DNA of 64,000 nt from Calcarisporiella thermophila CBS 279.70 (taxonomy: Eukaryota > Calcarisporiellomycota), in the NCBI RefSeq assembly GCF_041956535.1, contig NW_027192202.1, positions 257,723 through 321,722 of the forward strand, read 5' to 3'. Made by a program: the position numbers and the translations under genes. Position 1 is the first letter of the stretch. Each line of letters begins with the position of its first letter. Under the pieces are notes generated by a model. It saw only the letters and a list, made by a program, of their open reading frames with translations. It was not told the origin of the DNA and searched no databases. Shown here one piece after another: positions 24,095 to 33,747 of this stretch.

Positions 24095-26190
24095 TTATTC
24101 CGAGTCTTCCAGGCGGCTTTCCTTTTGTGCATCCAATAGTTTCCCCTTGGAAACATTTGTGTTCATCCCCTCTCCGTTCTCCGTTGTCCCATACGCCTTA
24201 ATGAGCTCCAGGACTTCGAGGTGCATCTTCTCTACCCCATCTGCCCACAGGAAATCAAGGTGCTCCCACATAGGCATTTTCTTTACTTTGACCGGGGGAG
24301 GTAGATCACGCAAAAGGACGTCGATGTCCACGAGGGAATCCGCAGTACCGTAGAAGATGGCAATAGGCGTCTGAATCTAAATTGGAGAGAATGGAAACAA
24401 CCATTACCATATACCGGAAAAGCCATAACCTTAATTGTATTTCTTACCTGCTGAGTAGGGAATCTATGAGGAGAATGGCCGTCGGCGGTAGAATAGTATG
24501 GTAAGCGAGATGGCATCTCATCGTACATCTTGCATCACGGTAAAGTTTGGTTAGAGTTCAAGAGTCTACATAGTTTTCGGGAAAAAATGTGTCAATGCTC
24601 ACCTGGAATCTTCCAGTGCGAAGGATCTGGAACCAGTGCTAAAAGAAGAAAAAGCATTTCGAGAAATCAGCCAGAATAACTTTAGATTTCACTTCCACTC
24701 CACATACCACAATCGATCGCACGCTGGTGAAGCTGTAGAGGTGTTGATAGGCAACGTTTTTTTGGGCGGGTGTCATGTTACGCCCCGTCCAACCAAAGAG
24801 GAAATTGCAAGACATGTCAATGAGATAAGCGAACAGAGGTGGCGGGAGCACCCGTTGCCAGAAGAGTGCTGCAGACAAAGCGCTCTTACGACCAAAAAGC
24901 AAATAGATTACGGCTGGGGTAGCCTTTACCACCGCATCGATCCAGGCGTTCTCAAGACCATGCGGTGTCTAAGCAGGTCAAATATAACCGAAAAAAAAAG
25001 GAAAAAGTTGAGGAAAAAAAGTTAGCCCACATGATATATGTAAAAGGAAATATGCGGGAAATTTATACCGTAGCAGGTGCAAGGGCAACAAAGAGATTGA
25101 TTTGCTTATTGAGTAGAGGATTAATAGAGAGGGCGGCGAAAGCCATTGCAGTTCCTTGACTGAAGCCTACATAGGAGCAGGAAGGAGCGCCGGTAATCTT
25201 GAGAATATGCTATAAACATAAAAGGTAAAAAAAATCAACGGAATAGCTCCGAATACAGTTCTACTATTTCAGATATTCACATCAATGGTGTCTGGCAGGT
25301 CATACAGCGCAAATTCATCTAGCGAAAATTCCCAGAAAGGCCGAGAGTGCGGTTTGCGCTGCAAATGTTTGAGAGAATATTTATTCCCTCTTAAGTTTCC
25401 TAGCCATACATCATATCTATTGCGAAAAATTTTCTTGTTAATATACTTTTTTTTCAATTTAATAGTGATTAGTGGATGCTTACCCAGCATCCGCCAGGAT
25501 GAACGGCAAATTTTGTTTCTCCTCGGTGCATGCAACCCAGACCTCGCTGTTCATCATAAAGCCGTGCATAAGAAGGACGACCGGTTTTCCGGGGCGTTTG
25601 CCGTTCTCAGCCCTCTGATCAGCATTCTCATTCTTGCCACCTGGAATGCGGAATAGGCCTAGAATGTAGTCATCTCGAGTGGTAACAACGTGGTTCTCAA
25701 CAGGATATCCCCTTTTTAAAGTAGCCATGATTAGTATTATAAAGGCTATGAGAGTTTAGGTAAATTCAAAGAGACTTACCATTTCTTCACCATATCAACG
25801 AAATCCTCAATTACCTCCAACTTCTTTGTCTTGCCCGATGGCCCAGTGCGATATAGCCATGGAAATAGGCTAATGGGTAAAAAAAGGGGATGAGTTAGGA
25901 TCAGCATTGTCAATAAGTAATAGCAAGAGGTTGCGGCATCGAGTAGCTTGTAGCTTACCTCCTAAGGACATTTTCAAACATCTGGATCACAAATTGTGGT
26001 AACAGGGTCACCACAATCCGCAACAAGCCTTCGAGCAGGAGGAAGAAGCTTGCCGCAACGAGCGCCTGCAAAATGTACAATGGGAAATGACGGTCAGATG
26101 ATAACCTGAAACTACTCAACCGCTGACACTGCTAAGCAGCGTTACCTGATAGTCTCGGAACGTCAGTCTATTGAGTATTGGGATAGACAT
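24095..26190 (-). CDS. Acid-lipase / steryl-ester-hydrolase family protein
   Basis: Alpha/beta hydrolase related to lysosomal acid lipase and yeast Tgl1/Yeh1/Yeh2, which cleave sterol esters or triacylglycerol on lipid droplets or the plasma membrane. Short exons build the product: [15 protein letters not shown], then a membrane segment [20 protein letters not shown], then [37 protein letters not shown] (oxyanion HG), [14 protein letters not shown], the nucleophile [17 protein letters not shown] (GxSxG), [18 protein letters not shown] (acid) and [12 protein letters not shown] (His). The order and the YDVWLGNxRGN block are diagnostic. The start is the ATG at 26190, supported by a clean splice into the membrane exon. 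At least seven introns. Substrate not resolvable from sequence. Confidence 0.9.
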
Positions 26191-26494
26191 AGTTTAATGG
26201 CGAAAAGAGGGTCAAAAGGCTAACGGTACTACTAGGAGAAACAAAATAGAAACATGTTGAAGGAAAAAATTAAATTCCCTAATTACGCCGGACAGTCACA
26301 AACTCCATATGAAATGATTCCAAAACCTAAACGATTCGGAGACTAAAAGAAATTCGAAGAGTATTTCTATCTTTCTAAAGGCAGAGATGAATCTTGGTAT
26401 ATACTCGAGATATGCAGAAATGTACACACAAAAAAAAAAACATTAAAAACACATCGCCTACAACAGCAATTTTCTAGATTTGATATATAAAGGA
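26191..26494. other. Short intergenic region
   Basis: Spacer between two genes on the same strand: promoter of the lipase and 3' end of the oxidase. A/T-rich with a 12-nt A run. Nothing else seen. Confidence 0.5.
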
Positions 26495-28171
26495 CTAAAA
26501 CTCCTCTTTAAAAAAATTAAATTGGATATCTCTCGTGCTTGCAGCCTGGCATTCGCTGCGCACCTTGTGGGCAAGTCGGGGTGGCCCACAGTAGAATACG
26601 CCAATCTTGACACGCTTACGAGGGTTGTTCAAAAAATGATCCTGCTGGGCAACCTCAAGCTTGATTTGCTTGAACACATGGTTAAAATCGGGGTGGCCAT
26701 AGTTGGTACGGGTAGGGAGCAATTCAGAGTCGGCGAGGTCGTCTCCCAGAAGAAGCTCACACATACTCTCGTCTAGCACTCGCGCAGTAAGATGTATGTG
26801 AACTCTGAGGAAGTCGAGCCGCGAAAAAGCCTCCTCCATCGATTGTAGGAGCTTATGAAACCATTCGAATGCCTAATAGAAACGGTTAGCTGGAATTCTT
26901 CCCAGGAGCACGCCGCCGAAGAAGCCTTACCTGCATGTTTCTGTAGATCCATATTAGCTCAACTCGTTGAAGTTTAAATAACTGGCCCTGTTTGTACCGA
27001 ATCCTAGTGAAAAGGAGGGCAGAGGTAGAATCAGAGCTTGGATGACATGCACTATCTCGATCTGCATATTGCAACCCTACCATATGTGCTTCAAAATGCT
27101 GGCAAATGGTGTCACGCCTATACCAGCCCCAATCAATACCACTATCTCGTTGCTAAATACATCCTCCGCTGGGGCGCCAAAGGGGCCATCGATGAGTAGC
27201 TCGGGTAGAATCCCATCGCTGTGGGAGAGTATGCACCGCTCCGATCCAGCAAGGAATGAAGGAGTTCCGTACCCTAGGAGCTCTCCCACTGCCCGTGTCC
27301 AGTCTCCCACAAGCCGCATATGCACCGACAAGTACTCCTCATCTGGGGACGAGGTGATTGTAAATGGATGCCACTGCCACCTGGATATGGCCGGCATATT
27401 CAAAAATATATACTGTCCTGGACGGAAACGCAAATTGGGTTTTTTAATTCGTAGCTCAATGACATCCCACGGATGGGCAATGGCCTCTGCAAAATACGTT
27501 GTCTGCGTTGCACGGATCTCCCGCATGACACGCTCTCCAATATAGATGCAATACCCAACCACGATACCCACCCAAGAATTGTATCCACGGCACTTTCCAT
27601 CGTCCGTGTGAACAAAGCAACCTTTGGCATGGAGCAACGCACATAAGATGAACAACAGAGAGAAGTGATGTGTGTACCAGAAAGTCTCGTAGCTAGTGGA
27701 ACGCACACTCTGCACCGATGTTGTATACATAAGCACCATCAGCAATAGCATCAAGTTCCCAGTGGTACCGCCCCACGACGAGTAGTGCAACTCAATGGCC
27801 TTTGCTCTTCCCAGCTGCTCGAGTGTTGCGAAGTTGACATAGTGCGCTGCAGCGTGCACCAATGCAAAAAAACACATGGTCCATGCAACCACCTTATGAA
27901 ACCACACGTTTTCATCAAAGTCCACCCATTGGCCAAATCTCGATCGCAGAAAACGGATGAGGGTACGACACATGGGCAGGAGAATTAGAGACAGGTCGAG
28001 CGAGAGTGCTAGCCCAGCCCCGCGAGAAATTAGGACGCTGAGCCCAATGTCATTGAGTCGAGAGAGTTCTGGGTCAAGCTTCTGCTTGAAAAAGCCACAG
28101 ATGAAGAGAAGGGCATGCAGGATGAGCCAAAATGCCAAGAAGATTTCCTTCCGTGACACTAGAGTGATCAT
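26495..28171 (-). CDS. NADPH oxidase (Nox, gp91phox family)
   Basis: Transmembrane flavocytochrome that moves electrons from NADPH through FAD and two haems to oxygen, making superoxide. The N-terminal Met of MITLVSRKEIFLAFWLIL begins helix 1; ISRGAGLALSLDLSLILLPM is the classic helix 2 segment. Haem-binding histidines are seen in HKVVAWTMCFFALVHAAAH and in THHFSLLFILCALLHAKG. FAD binding: HPFTITSSPDEEYLSVHMR. NADPH binding: IGAGIGVTPFASILKHI and GVFYCGPPRLAHKVR; the end FNFFKEEF is the family's usual terminus. Introns at about 27006-27078 and 26885-26931 join KHIW|IRYKQG and YRNMQ|AFEWFH. No EF-hands precede it, so it is the NoxA/NoxB-like type. In fungi these act in differentiation and polarity. 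A tiny extra 5' exon is possible. Confidence 0.93.
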
Positions 28172-28469
28172 ATCATCTGGTGTGAATTTTGGAGGAGATA
28201 AGTAGGGTAAGCATTAATTTGATTAAATAGGTATATGGTCTTTAAAAGGGGGTGGCTGAGCCTGCAGGTTCCAAAGAGCAAGTCAGCCATGCTATTCTTA
28301 GCACTTTTGGTTATAAATTATAGCTTACAATACAGTCCCCAAATAGGTAAACTGCGGGAATGGGGATAAAATAAATCCCTTCAGATACCGTACGTAGTCA
28401 AGTTTGCTGCACTCATTCCATCTTTCAATGGTAGCAATCAAAATAAACCTGTCATCACTGGGATTTATT

Positions 28470-28540
28470 CTGCCGGGTATTGAACCTACGGCAGCAAGAG
28501 CCAAACTGAGGCGAGACTATTTCAATTAGCCACTCCCTCA
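28470..28540 (-). other. tRNA-like fragment with A and B box
   Basis: On the minus strand GTGGCTAATTG (28533-28523) resembles an A box and GGTTCAATACC (28486-28476) a B box, about 40 nt apart, as in the internal promoter of RNA polymerase III genes. The T-stem is mispaired and no matching acceptor stem is seen, so it is not a working tRNA. It could be a tRNA pseudogene or the head of a SINE. Low confidence. Confidence 0.25.
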
Positions 28541-28622
28541 AAATAGCCTCGAATTTTTTTCCAAAACATATCTACATTATGAACAGGTGGCGCAGCACAA
28601 CTAGAGTGTTTACCAGGCTTTT

Positions 28623-28669
28623 CTTGGGTCTCAGTGACTATCAATAATTGATAGTCACTGAGACCCAAG
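28623..28669. repeat. Perfect palindrome 1 (23-bp arms, 1-nt centre)
   Basis: Arms 28623-28645 and 28647-28669 are exact reverse complements around a single A. It overlaps the next palindrome by two bases. The centre reads CAATAATTG. Confidence 0.9.
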
Positions 28670-28722
28670 TATTCCTTGCATGTAGTTATACAATTATTGT
28701 ATAACTACATGCAAGGAATACT
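28668..28722. repeat. Perfect palindrome 2 (27-bp arms, 1-nt centre)
   Basis: Arms 28668-28694 and 28696-28722 are exact reverse complements around a single T. The centre CAATTATTG is the reverse complement of that of palindrome 1, so both hairpin tips share a 9-mer. A smaller third hairpin (GCTACA...TGTAGC, 28728-28745) follows at once. Confidence 0.9.
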
Positions 28723-29085
28723 AAGCGGCTACAAATATCTGTAGCAAAAAATTCATAAAGAGAAATCAAAATACAAAAAATGGGAGATCAAGGAGTGGAT
28801 TTGGCGAAATAGGTGGCGATCTGGAGATATCTAATATTATCTATAAACACAACCGCACTCTTCCACAATATATCTCATACAAATCCATGACAAGCGAGAG
28901 TAACAAAATACGTCCCGAAAAAAATAATTACACTCAACCTCAAAATTACTGTATATAGTTAGATTTTGTAGAAAGGTCATATTTATTTGTGTATAAATCA
29001 AAGAGCAGCAAAAAAGTCAGAACGACTAGTTTCGGATGGAAGATACAGGATATTCAATATTCATGTATGGGAGAGTATATTGCAG

Positions 29086-29367
29086 TTATTCCTGCCTAAA
29101 ATCTGAAATGTTACAATTGTTCACAACTTCAATATCGCATTTCAAAATACACTCATCCTCCTTAAGAACGCAAAATGGCAGCTTTCTCACGTTCTTTAAA
29201 GTCCTTAACTCGTCCTCATCTAAGCCTGAAATTCTGCCTACTTCTATTGATAATGTAATATCCCCTGCTTTCATTGATATACCTTCGAAATCATTAGCCT
29301 TTGTGATAACATCTCTCCAAAGAATTGGATATTTATGTACAAATATATCGTATTTAATAATTTCCAT
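29086..29367 (-). CDS. Small hypothetical frame
   Basis: ATG-led 93-codon frame (begins MEIIKYDIFVHKYPILWRDV, ends NNCNISDFRQE). Amino-acid use is balanced and it lies in very AT-rich DNA where long frames are harder to get by chance on this strand, yet no family is recognised and no splice partners are clear. It may be a short gene, a fragment of a decayed one, or chance. Confidence 0.25.
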   Translation of the reverse strand: MEIIKYDIFVHKYPILWRDVITKANDFEGISMKAGDITLSIEVGRISGLDEDELRTLKNVRKLPFCVLKEDECILKCDIEVVNNCNISDFRQE

Positions 29368-30042
29368 TAGTATCTATACTAAGATTTAATTCAGGGGTTA
29401 TAAGCATCACAAGTCGCCTCATTTTACTGTATATATCTTCTTGAAAAGAGGGCGACGCAAGAGTGCTCATGGCCTACATTATGTGAGTCACCCATTAGAA
29501 TTCCTTCATATTGTTATATTAAAATCAACTCTAAAGGATGAGTTATTTATCTTATTTTTGTTTATCTCAGCGGTCATTGCATGAACACAAATGCTTACCC
29601 AAAGACAGGAAAAGTTACTCAGTTTCGCGTTCTATGAATACACTATCGATTAGAATCTGTCATCAAATATTAACAAAAAACTCTTAGTCTTTGTTACAGT
29701 TTAACTCTAAGAAAGCTAGTTGAATATCACAAGGGAAAGTCGATTTGAGAAATGCCACAAAGAAGCTGTTTATTATTTATACTCTTCATGCTAAAATGCG
29801 ATGAAATATGAGGTTTCTAAATAAAATCTCGCAAGACCCCTTGTGCATATCACGCATAAACATATAAAAGATCTGTTACGTTGGCATTCTAGGAGGCAAA
29901 CGTATGATCACAATATAAATAATGCAAAATTACCGTGGTTTTGGCCCAAAGTTGCCTCAATGAAAATTGGAAAATAAAATGCGTAAATAATGAATGCAGC
30001 ATCTTTAGCATTGTATTTTTAGTATACATTTTAAGGTTTTAA

Positions 30043-30830
30043 CTACAAAGCAGGCGTAGCAGTTATATCCTGTAATGCATGTGCGAGAGTAACAATCCAA
30101 GTGACACCAAGTGCCCACCCTCTAAGATTATGAGTAATGACTCGTGGGATATGCGTTTCAAAAATGGACAACATAATGACCGACAAAATCGGCCCAATAG
30201 ATACGCACATTAGTGCCGCCAGGAGCAGCCTCCGTATTTCTCCTCCAGGTCCTTGAAGGGCTCTGGACCGCCATAAATAGGCTGCTGTGCCACCGGTGAT
30301 TCCTTGGGATTCCGCAGGCACTCGACTTTTGTTAAGTTCGTGACAAGAAGAGCCGGCTCCAAAGTTGGGCCATGACGTTACCCTATTCGCATTTCGAACA
30401 ATACATGATTACTTTTTTGACTATAATTATGACCAATGGCTTGGATTCCATAAAAGCCAAAACTAAACATAGACATGCGTTTCTCGGCGTTTTATGTGGC
30501 CCTAGTTGTATACAGGATGCTAGATCAAATGGTTTAGGAAAATAGCTCAATGAGTCTGGAGAAATCAGACCTAATCACTTTACATCAGCCGTATTCCATC
30601 GAACAGCATGAGGTTCTGATATGTGCCAGCAATGCATGGCGCAATTATATACTCGGTGGTCGCCGCGGGTGGAATCAATAAGGTATTGATGAGGTTTGGT
30701 GGTTTGGCAGCTTGGATAATTGCGCTGATACATAATTGTAGGGGCATATATGCTTATCCAGCTGCATTGCGCGATTATGATACCACGGTTGTGCCAAGGA
30801 TATTGGGAGGTGGCCATTAATACTTTCAAA
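30043..30830 (-). pseudogene. Possible eroded membrane-protein gene
   Basis: Minus-strand pieces look protein-like but fall in different frames. One piece ends with LLLAALMCVSIGPILSVIML and WALGVTWIVTLAHALQDI; an overlapping upstream frame reads PVAQQPIYGGPEPFKDLEEK; a third, near 30600-30740, reads LLIPPAATTEYIIAPCIAG and YQNLMLFDGIRL. The hydrophobic runs suggest a multi-span membrane protein broken by shifts and stops. Parent family not recognised and introns cannot be excluded. Tentative. Confidence 0.25.
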
Positions 30831-30984
30831 TTTAAATGAATTCATTTTTCTGTATACTAGTGAAAGAATGGATGGTTGTTTTCGTATTCTCAATGCTACG
30901 CTGAACACCTTAATATCTTTCCATGTCAAAAAAATAGATTGCTTAGAGATGTGTGGATAAAGCAACTTAGGTACTTAGCGGTAT

Positions 30985-31028
30985 GAGGCGAATAAGGCGA
31001 ATAAGGCGAATAAGGCGAATGAGGCGAT
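30985..31028. repeat. 9-bp tandem repeat, about 5 copies
   Basis: Unit RAGGCGAAT repeated head to tail, first and last copies beginning with G in place of A. A plain minisatellite in the spacer upstream of the dehydrogenase gene. Confidence 0.85.
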
Positions 31029-31223
31029 TCTCAACTTGATCGGGGGAATCTTCAAAGGATGGGGGCCATTTACTCGTCGAAATATATGCATCGATAACTA
31101 TTAAAAATAAGTCACAGGGGGACGCCTTCTTTGTTAAGCTCTTCTCCGGTTCATTGCTTTCCTATTTTGCTTTTATACCTCCTTTTTTTTCCCGCCCTTT
31201 TATAATCTTTTAATGATAAAACA

Positions 31224-32510
31224 ATGGAAAATATAGGGACTCTCCTCTTCGTTATTGCTCAGGCCATGAGCACCTTCTTTTTTGAGTTGCCCTTAACTTG
31301 GATACTGCTTGCCCGTGAATTTACCATTCGACTAAGATCTCTCCTATTGCCCTCACAACCGTCACCACAGAAAATTGTCATCGTCGGTGCAAGGCGAGTA
31401 TCCTAAAGGGTGACTCCCTTTTTTTATAACTGCTCGAGATTTTGAATATGTGGATTATAGTTCAAGTATCGGCTACCACCTCGCCGCACAATATGCCAGG
31501 CGTGGAGTCAAGCTGTATCTTATTGATGAACCTGGAAGTGCGTATGGCTCTCTCTTTGTTTTATAACTCCCTCTTCTCACCGATCCCCCCAATATTTTTT
31601 TCCTTGCTCTGTTACCTCTTCTATCTAACCATATGCATCCAAAGAGAATCTCGATGCCATATCGCAGGAACTCTTCACCCATCGGGGCGCCGATGTCATC
31701 AAAATCACGCCTCCCACCTTCACCGATTTTGCCACCGAGGCGCGTCGTATCTGGGCATTCCCCGAGTCCGCCCCTGACCTGTTCATCGTGACGCTTGACA
31801 AGATTGGCTATTTTCAGGAGGCTACCGAGATGGAGGAGGAGGAGTGCTGTCGGATCATCAACTATAATCTTTCGGCCATGTTTCGCACACTTTTTCCGGT
31901 CTACCGGCTGATGCTGGAGCGGGGCCGGGGCCGAATAATTATCGTCGCGTCGCTGGCTGGGGTGTTTGGTCCACCCAATCTCCTTGTGTAAGCAGTCTTG
32001 TCGCTTGGGGATTTTTTGCCTCTATATTATTTTGCTGTTTTCCTGAGAAAAAAGCACTCAAACTAAACCGCAATGCTGCCCTAAAGATATAACTGTACTA
32101 AAGCAGCGATGCTCTCCTTCGCCCGAGATTTTCGCGCCATGGCTGAGGAGCGAGGCATCGGAGTGAGTGTTGCCATCCCGGGCTTTATTAACACGGAAGA
32201 AATGCGTAGTGTTCGCACGGGTATTCCCCCGTTTACTTGGATGAACCCAGAGTACGCGGTGAGTACCCTATCCACTTCACGACGGCGCGCAATGCGCAAT
32301 TCATCTTATTAAAACACGTTTATTTATATATGAATTGGGGTTCAGGCCCGTGCCATTAAGCAGGGTATCGATCAAGGGCTTCCAGTGATTGTGTTCCCCT
32401 TGGCCTTGGCGTTGCCTGTCTACGTCGCCTCTACCCTACCCCCAATCTTTCAAAATTATATCGCAAGGATGTGGTACAAGCTACGGATCAAGGGAATTGA
32501 GAAGGCTTAA
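31224..32510 (+). CDS. Short-chain dehydrogenase/reductase with N-terminal membrane anchor
   Basis: NAD(P)-dependent oxidoreductase of the classical SDR fold, probably ER-bound and acting on a lipid or sterol substrate, similar in plan to DHRS7B or 3-ketodihydrosphingosine reductase. A hydrophobic N-terminus (MENIGTLLFVIAQAMSTFFF) precedes the Rossmann start QKIVIVGA|SSSIGYHLAAQYA, which is split by an intron. Then DLFIVTLDKIGYF stands in place of the usual NNAG, IIIVASLAGVFG supplies the catalytic Ser, and YNCTKAAMLSFARDF the YxxxK pair. GIGVSVAIPGFINTEEM follows. A second hydrophobic stretch lies at the C-terminus (FPLALALPVYVASTLPP). The first intron (31394-31460) has a GC donor. Substrate unknown. 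Confidence 0.87.
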
Positions 32511-32766
32511 AAAGGCCCCGACACAACGTTTCTTGTATAGCAAGATGCTTTAATTGCGTAAAGTAACAAACCAGACCATTAGGGAATAAAAAAAGTACTG
32601 CGGAATTAATGAAAAGATTGCATAGTAAATCATAGTGAACAATGAAAAAAACAAAAATAGTAAACATAAATATTATTGATAGAAGAAAAAAAAAGATAAA
32701 AATGATCCAAGATTATCCTGATGAATTTGGGCCATGAAGTTTTCCCAAAATTTAAGTTAGCAGCGT

Positions 32767-33747
32767 CTATACTTCATCAGGTTTATGAACCATGTCGGGC
32801 TCGTCAGGCTTGAACTGCTGGACCTTGACCCCCAGCGTTGTTGGCATTGTGGGGTGAGGAGCTTGCGGGGGTCCTAGGTTGGGAAGTGGCTGTACCAGGC
32901 CCTGAGCTACTGGGCCAATCTGTTCCTGAACTTGCTCCCCTTGTGATGCTGGCCAGGAAGGAGGCATCGCCTGCTGTGGAGCTAGACTGAATGGTTGCGA
33001 AGCCTCTCTTGCAGCGCCATTTTCTAATCCTTGGGTTCCGTGAGGTGTTGGCCAGGCTGGGAGTGGAGCTTGCTGTACCGCCTCCGATGGCGGAATATTT
33101 CCGTATTCCTGCGCATCCTTCCCTTGCGATTGTACACCAGGAGGAGGGGAGGCTGCCAGATACTCTGAGCTTGGTTGCTGCGCCGTTTCAGTTGAAGGTA
33201 TATTTCCGTACTCCTGCACATATTGTCCCTGTGAAGTAGGCAATGTGGAAGTTGGAGGGGAAGAAACTGGAGGGGCATGTTGTTGCTGTATGCTCGGCTG
33301 TTGTGTCATTGGCTCTGTAGGTGCGTTTCCGTATTCTTTCGCATTAGCCTCCTGAGATGTTGGCCAAGGGGGCGGAGACGATTGCAGATGATTTTGTCCT
33401 GATGGCTGCACGGCCGCCTGCGGCGGTAGATTTCCGTATTCTTGCACAGGAGCCGGCTTGAATTCTCCCGCGGATGTTGCGGCCTGCGTCATAGGCGGGT
33501 CCAATAATGCATTTTGGGCTAACGAGTTTTTTGCGAGTTTTTGCCTCCGACGACGTAACCAGAGGAATATCGCAATAATCAAGGCGAGAACTAGAACAAC
33601 TCCAACCACCCCTCCAACAATGGGCCCGATCGGTGTTGAGGATGATTGCGATTGGGCATTACCGGGATTACCAGGGTATGAGTTTGACAAACCCGAGGTG
33701 GCGGCGGATGGGTATTGCGTTGGAGTAGGAGCATAGTATGAATTCAT
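32767..33747 (-). CDS. Single-pass membrane protein with QEYGN repeats (paralogue A)
   Basis: Single exon, 326 residues from the first in-frame ATG. A 40-residue Ser/Thr/Tyr/Pro-rich head lacks a signal peptide. One membrane span follows (GPIVGGVVGVVLVLALIIAI, residues about 41-64) and then LRRRRQK, so the N-terminus should be outside and the long tail inside. The tail opens with ALLDPPMTQAATSAG and holds degenerate repeats of 35-42 residues: a Pro/Trp part (PPPWPTSQ) and the motif [QK]EYGN, four clean copies plus worn ones. It ends KPDEPDMVHKPDEV. A close relative sits next door. Outside Ser-rich part, TM and disordered tail resemble wall-stress sensors in plan, but no known domain is seen. 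Confidence 0.8.
   Translation of the reverse strand: MNSYYAPTPTQYPSAATSGLSNSYPGNPGNAQSQSSSTPIGPIVGGVVGVVLVLALIIAIFLWLRRRRQKLAKNSLAQNALLDPPMTQAATSAGEFKPAPVQEYGNLPPQAAVQPSGQNHLQSSPPPWPTSQEANAKEYGNAPTEPMTQQPSIQQQHAPPVSSPPTSTLPTSQGQYVQEYGNIPSTETAQQPSSEYLAASPPPGVQSQGKDAQEYGNIPPSEAVQQAPLPAWPTPHGTQGLENGAAREASQPFSLAPQQAMPPSWPASQGEQVQEQIGPVAQGLVQPLPNLGPPQAPHPTMPTTLGVKVQQFKPDEPDMVHKPDEV

Larger units (their letters stand above)
28172..31223. other. Gene-poor AT-rich region with repeats and remnants
   Basis: Three kilobases without a confident gene, unlike the tight packing elsewhere. It holds two abutting palindromes, a tRNA-like fragment, a small unassigned frame, scrambled stretches that look like former coding sequence for membrane segments, and a 9-bp tandem repeat. 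These are listed one by one. It may be an insertion or degradation zone. Confidence 0.5.

Noticed and set aside
25269-25535. Separate small gene inside the lipase locus
   Set aside because: The frame is a lipase exon ([11 protein letters not shown]) with read-through of its flanking introns.
28470-28540. Functional tRNA gene
   Set aside because: A and B boxes are present but the T-stem is mispaired and no acceptor stem forms. Kept only as a tRNA-like fragment.
30985-31028. CRISPR-like array
   Set aside because: Direct 9-bp units without spacers in a eukaryotic genome; a plain tandem repeat.
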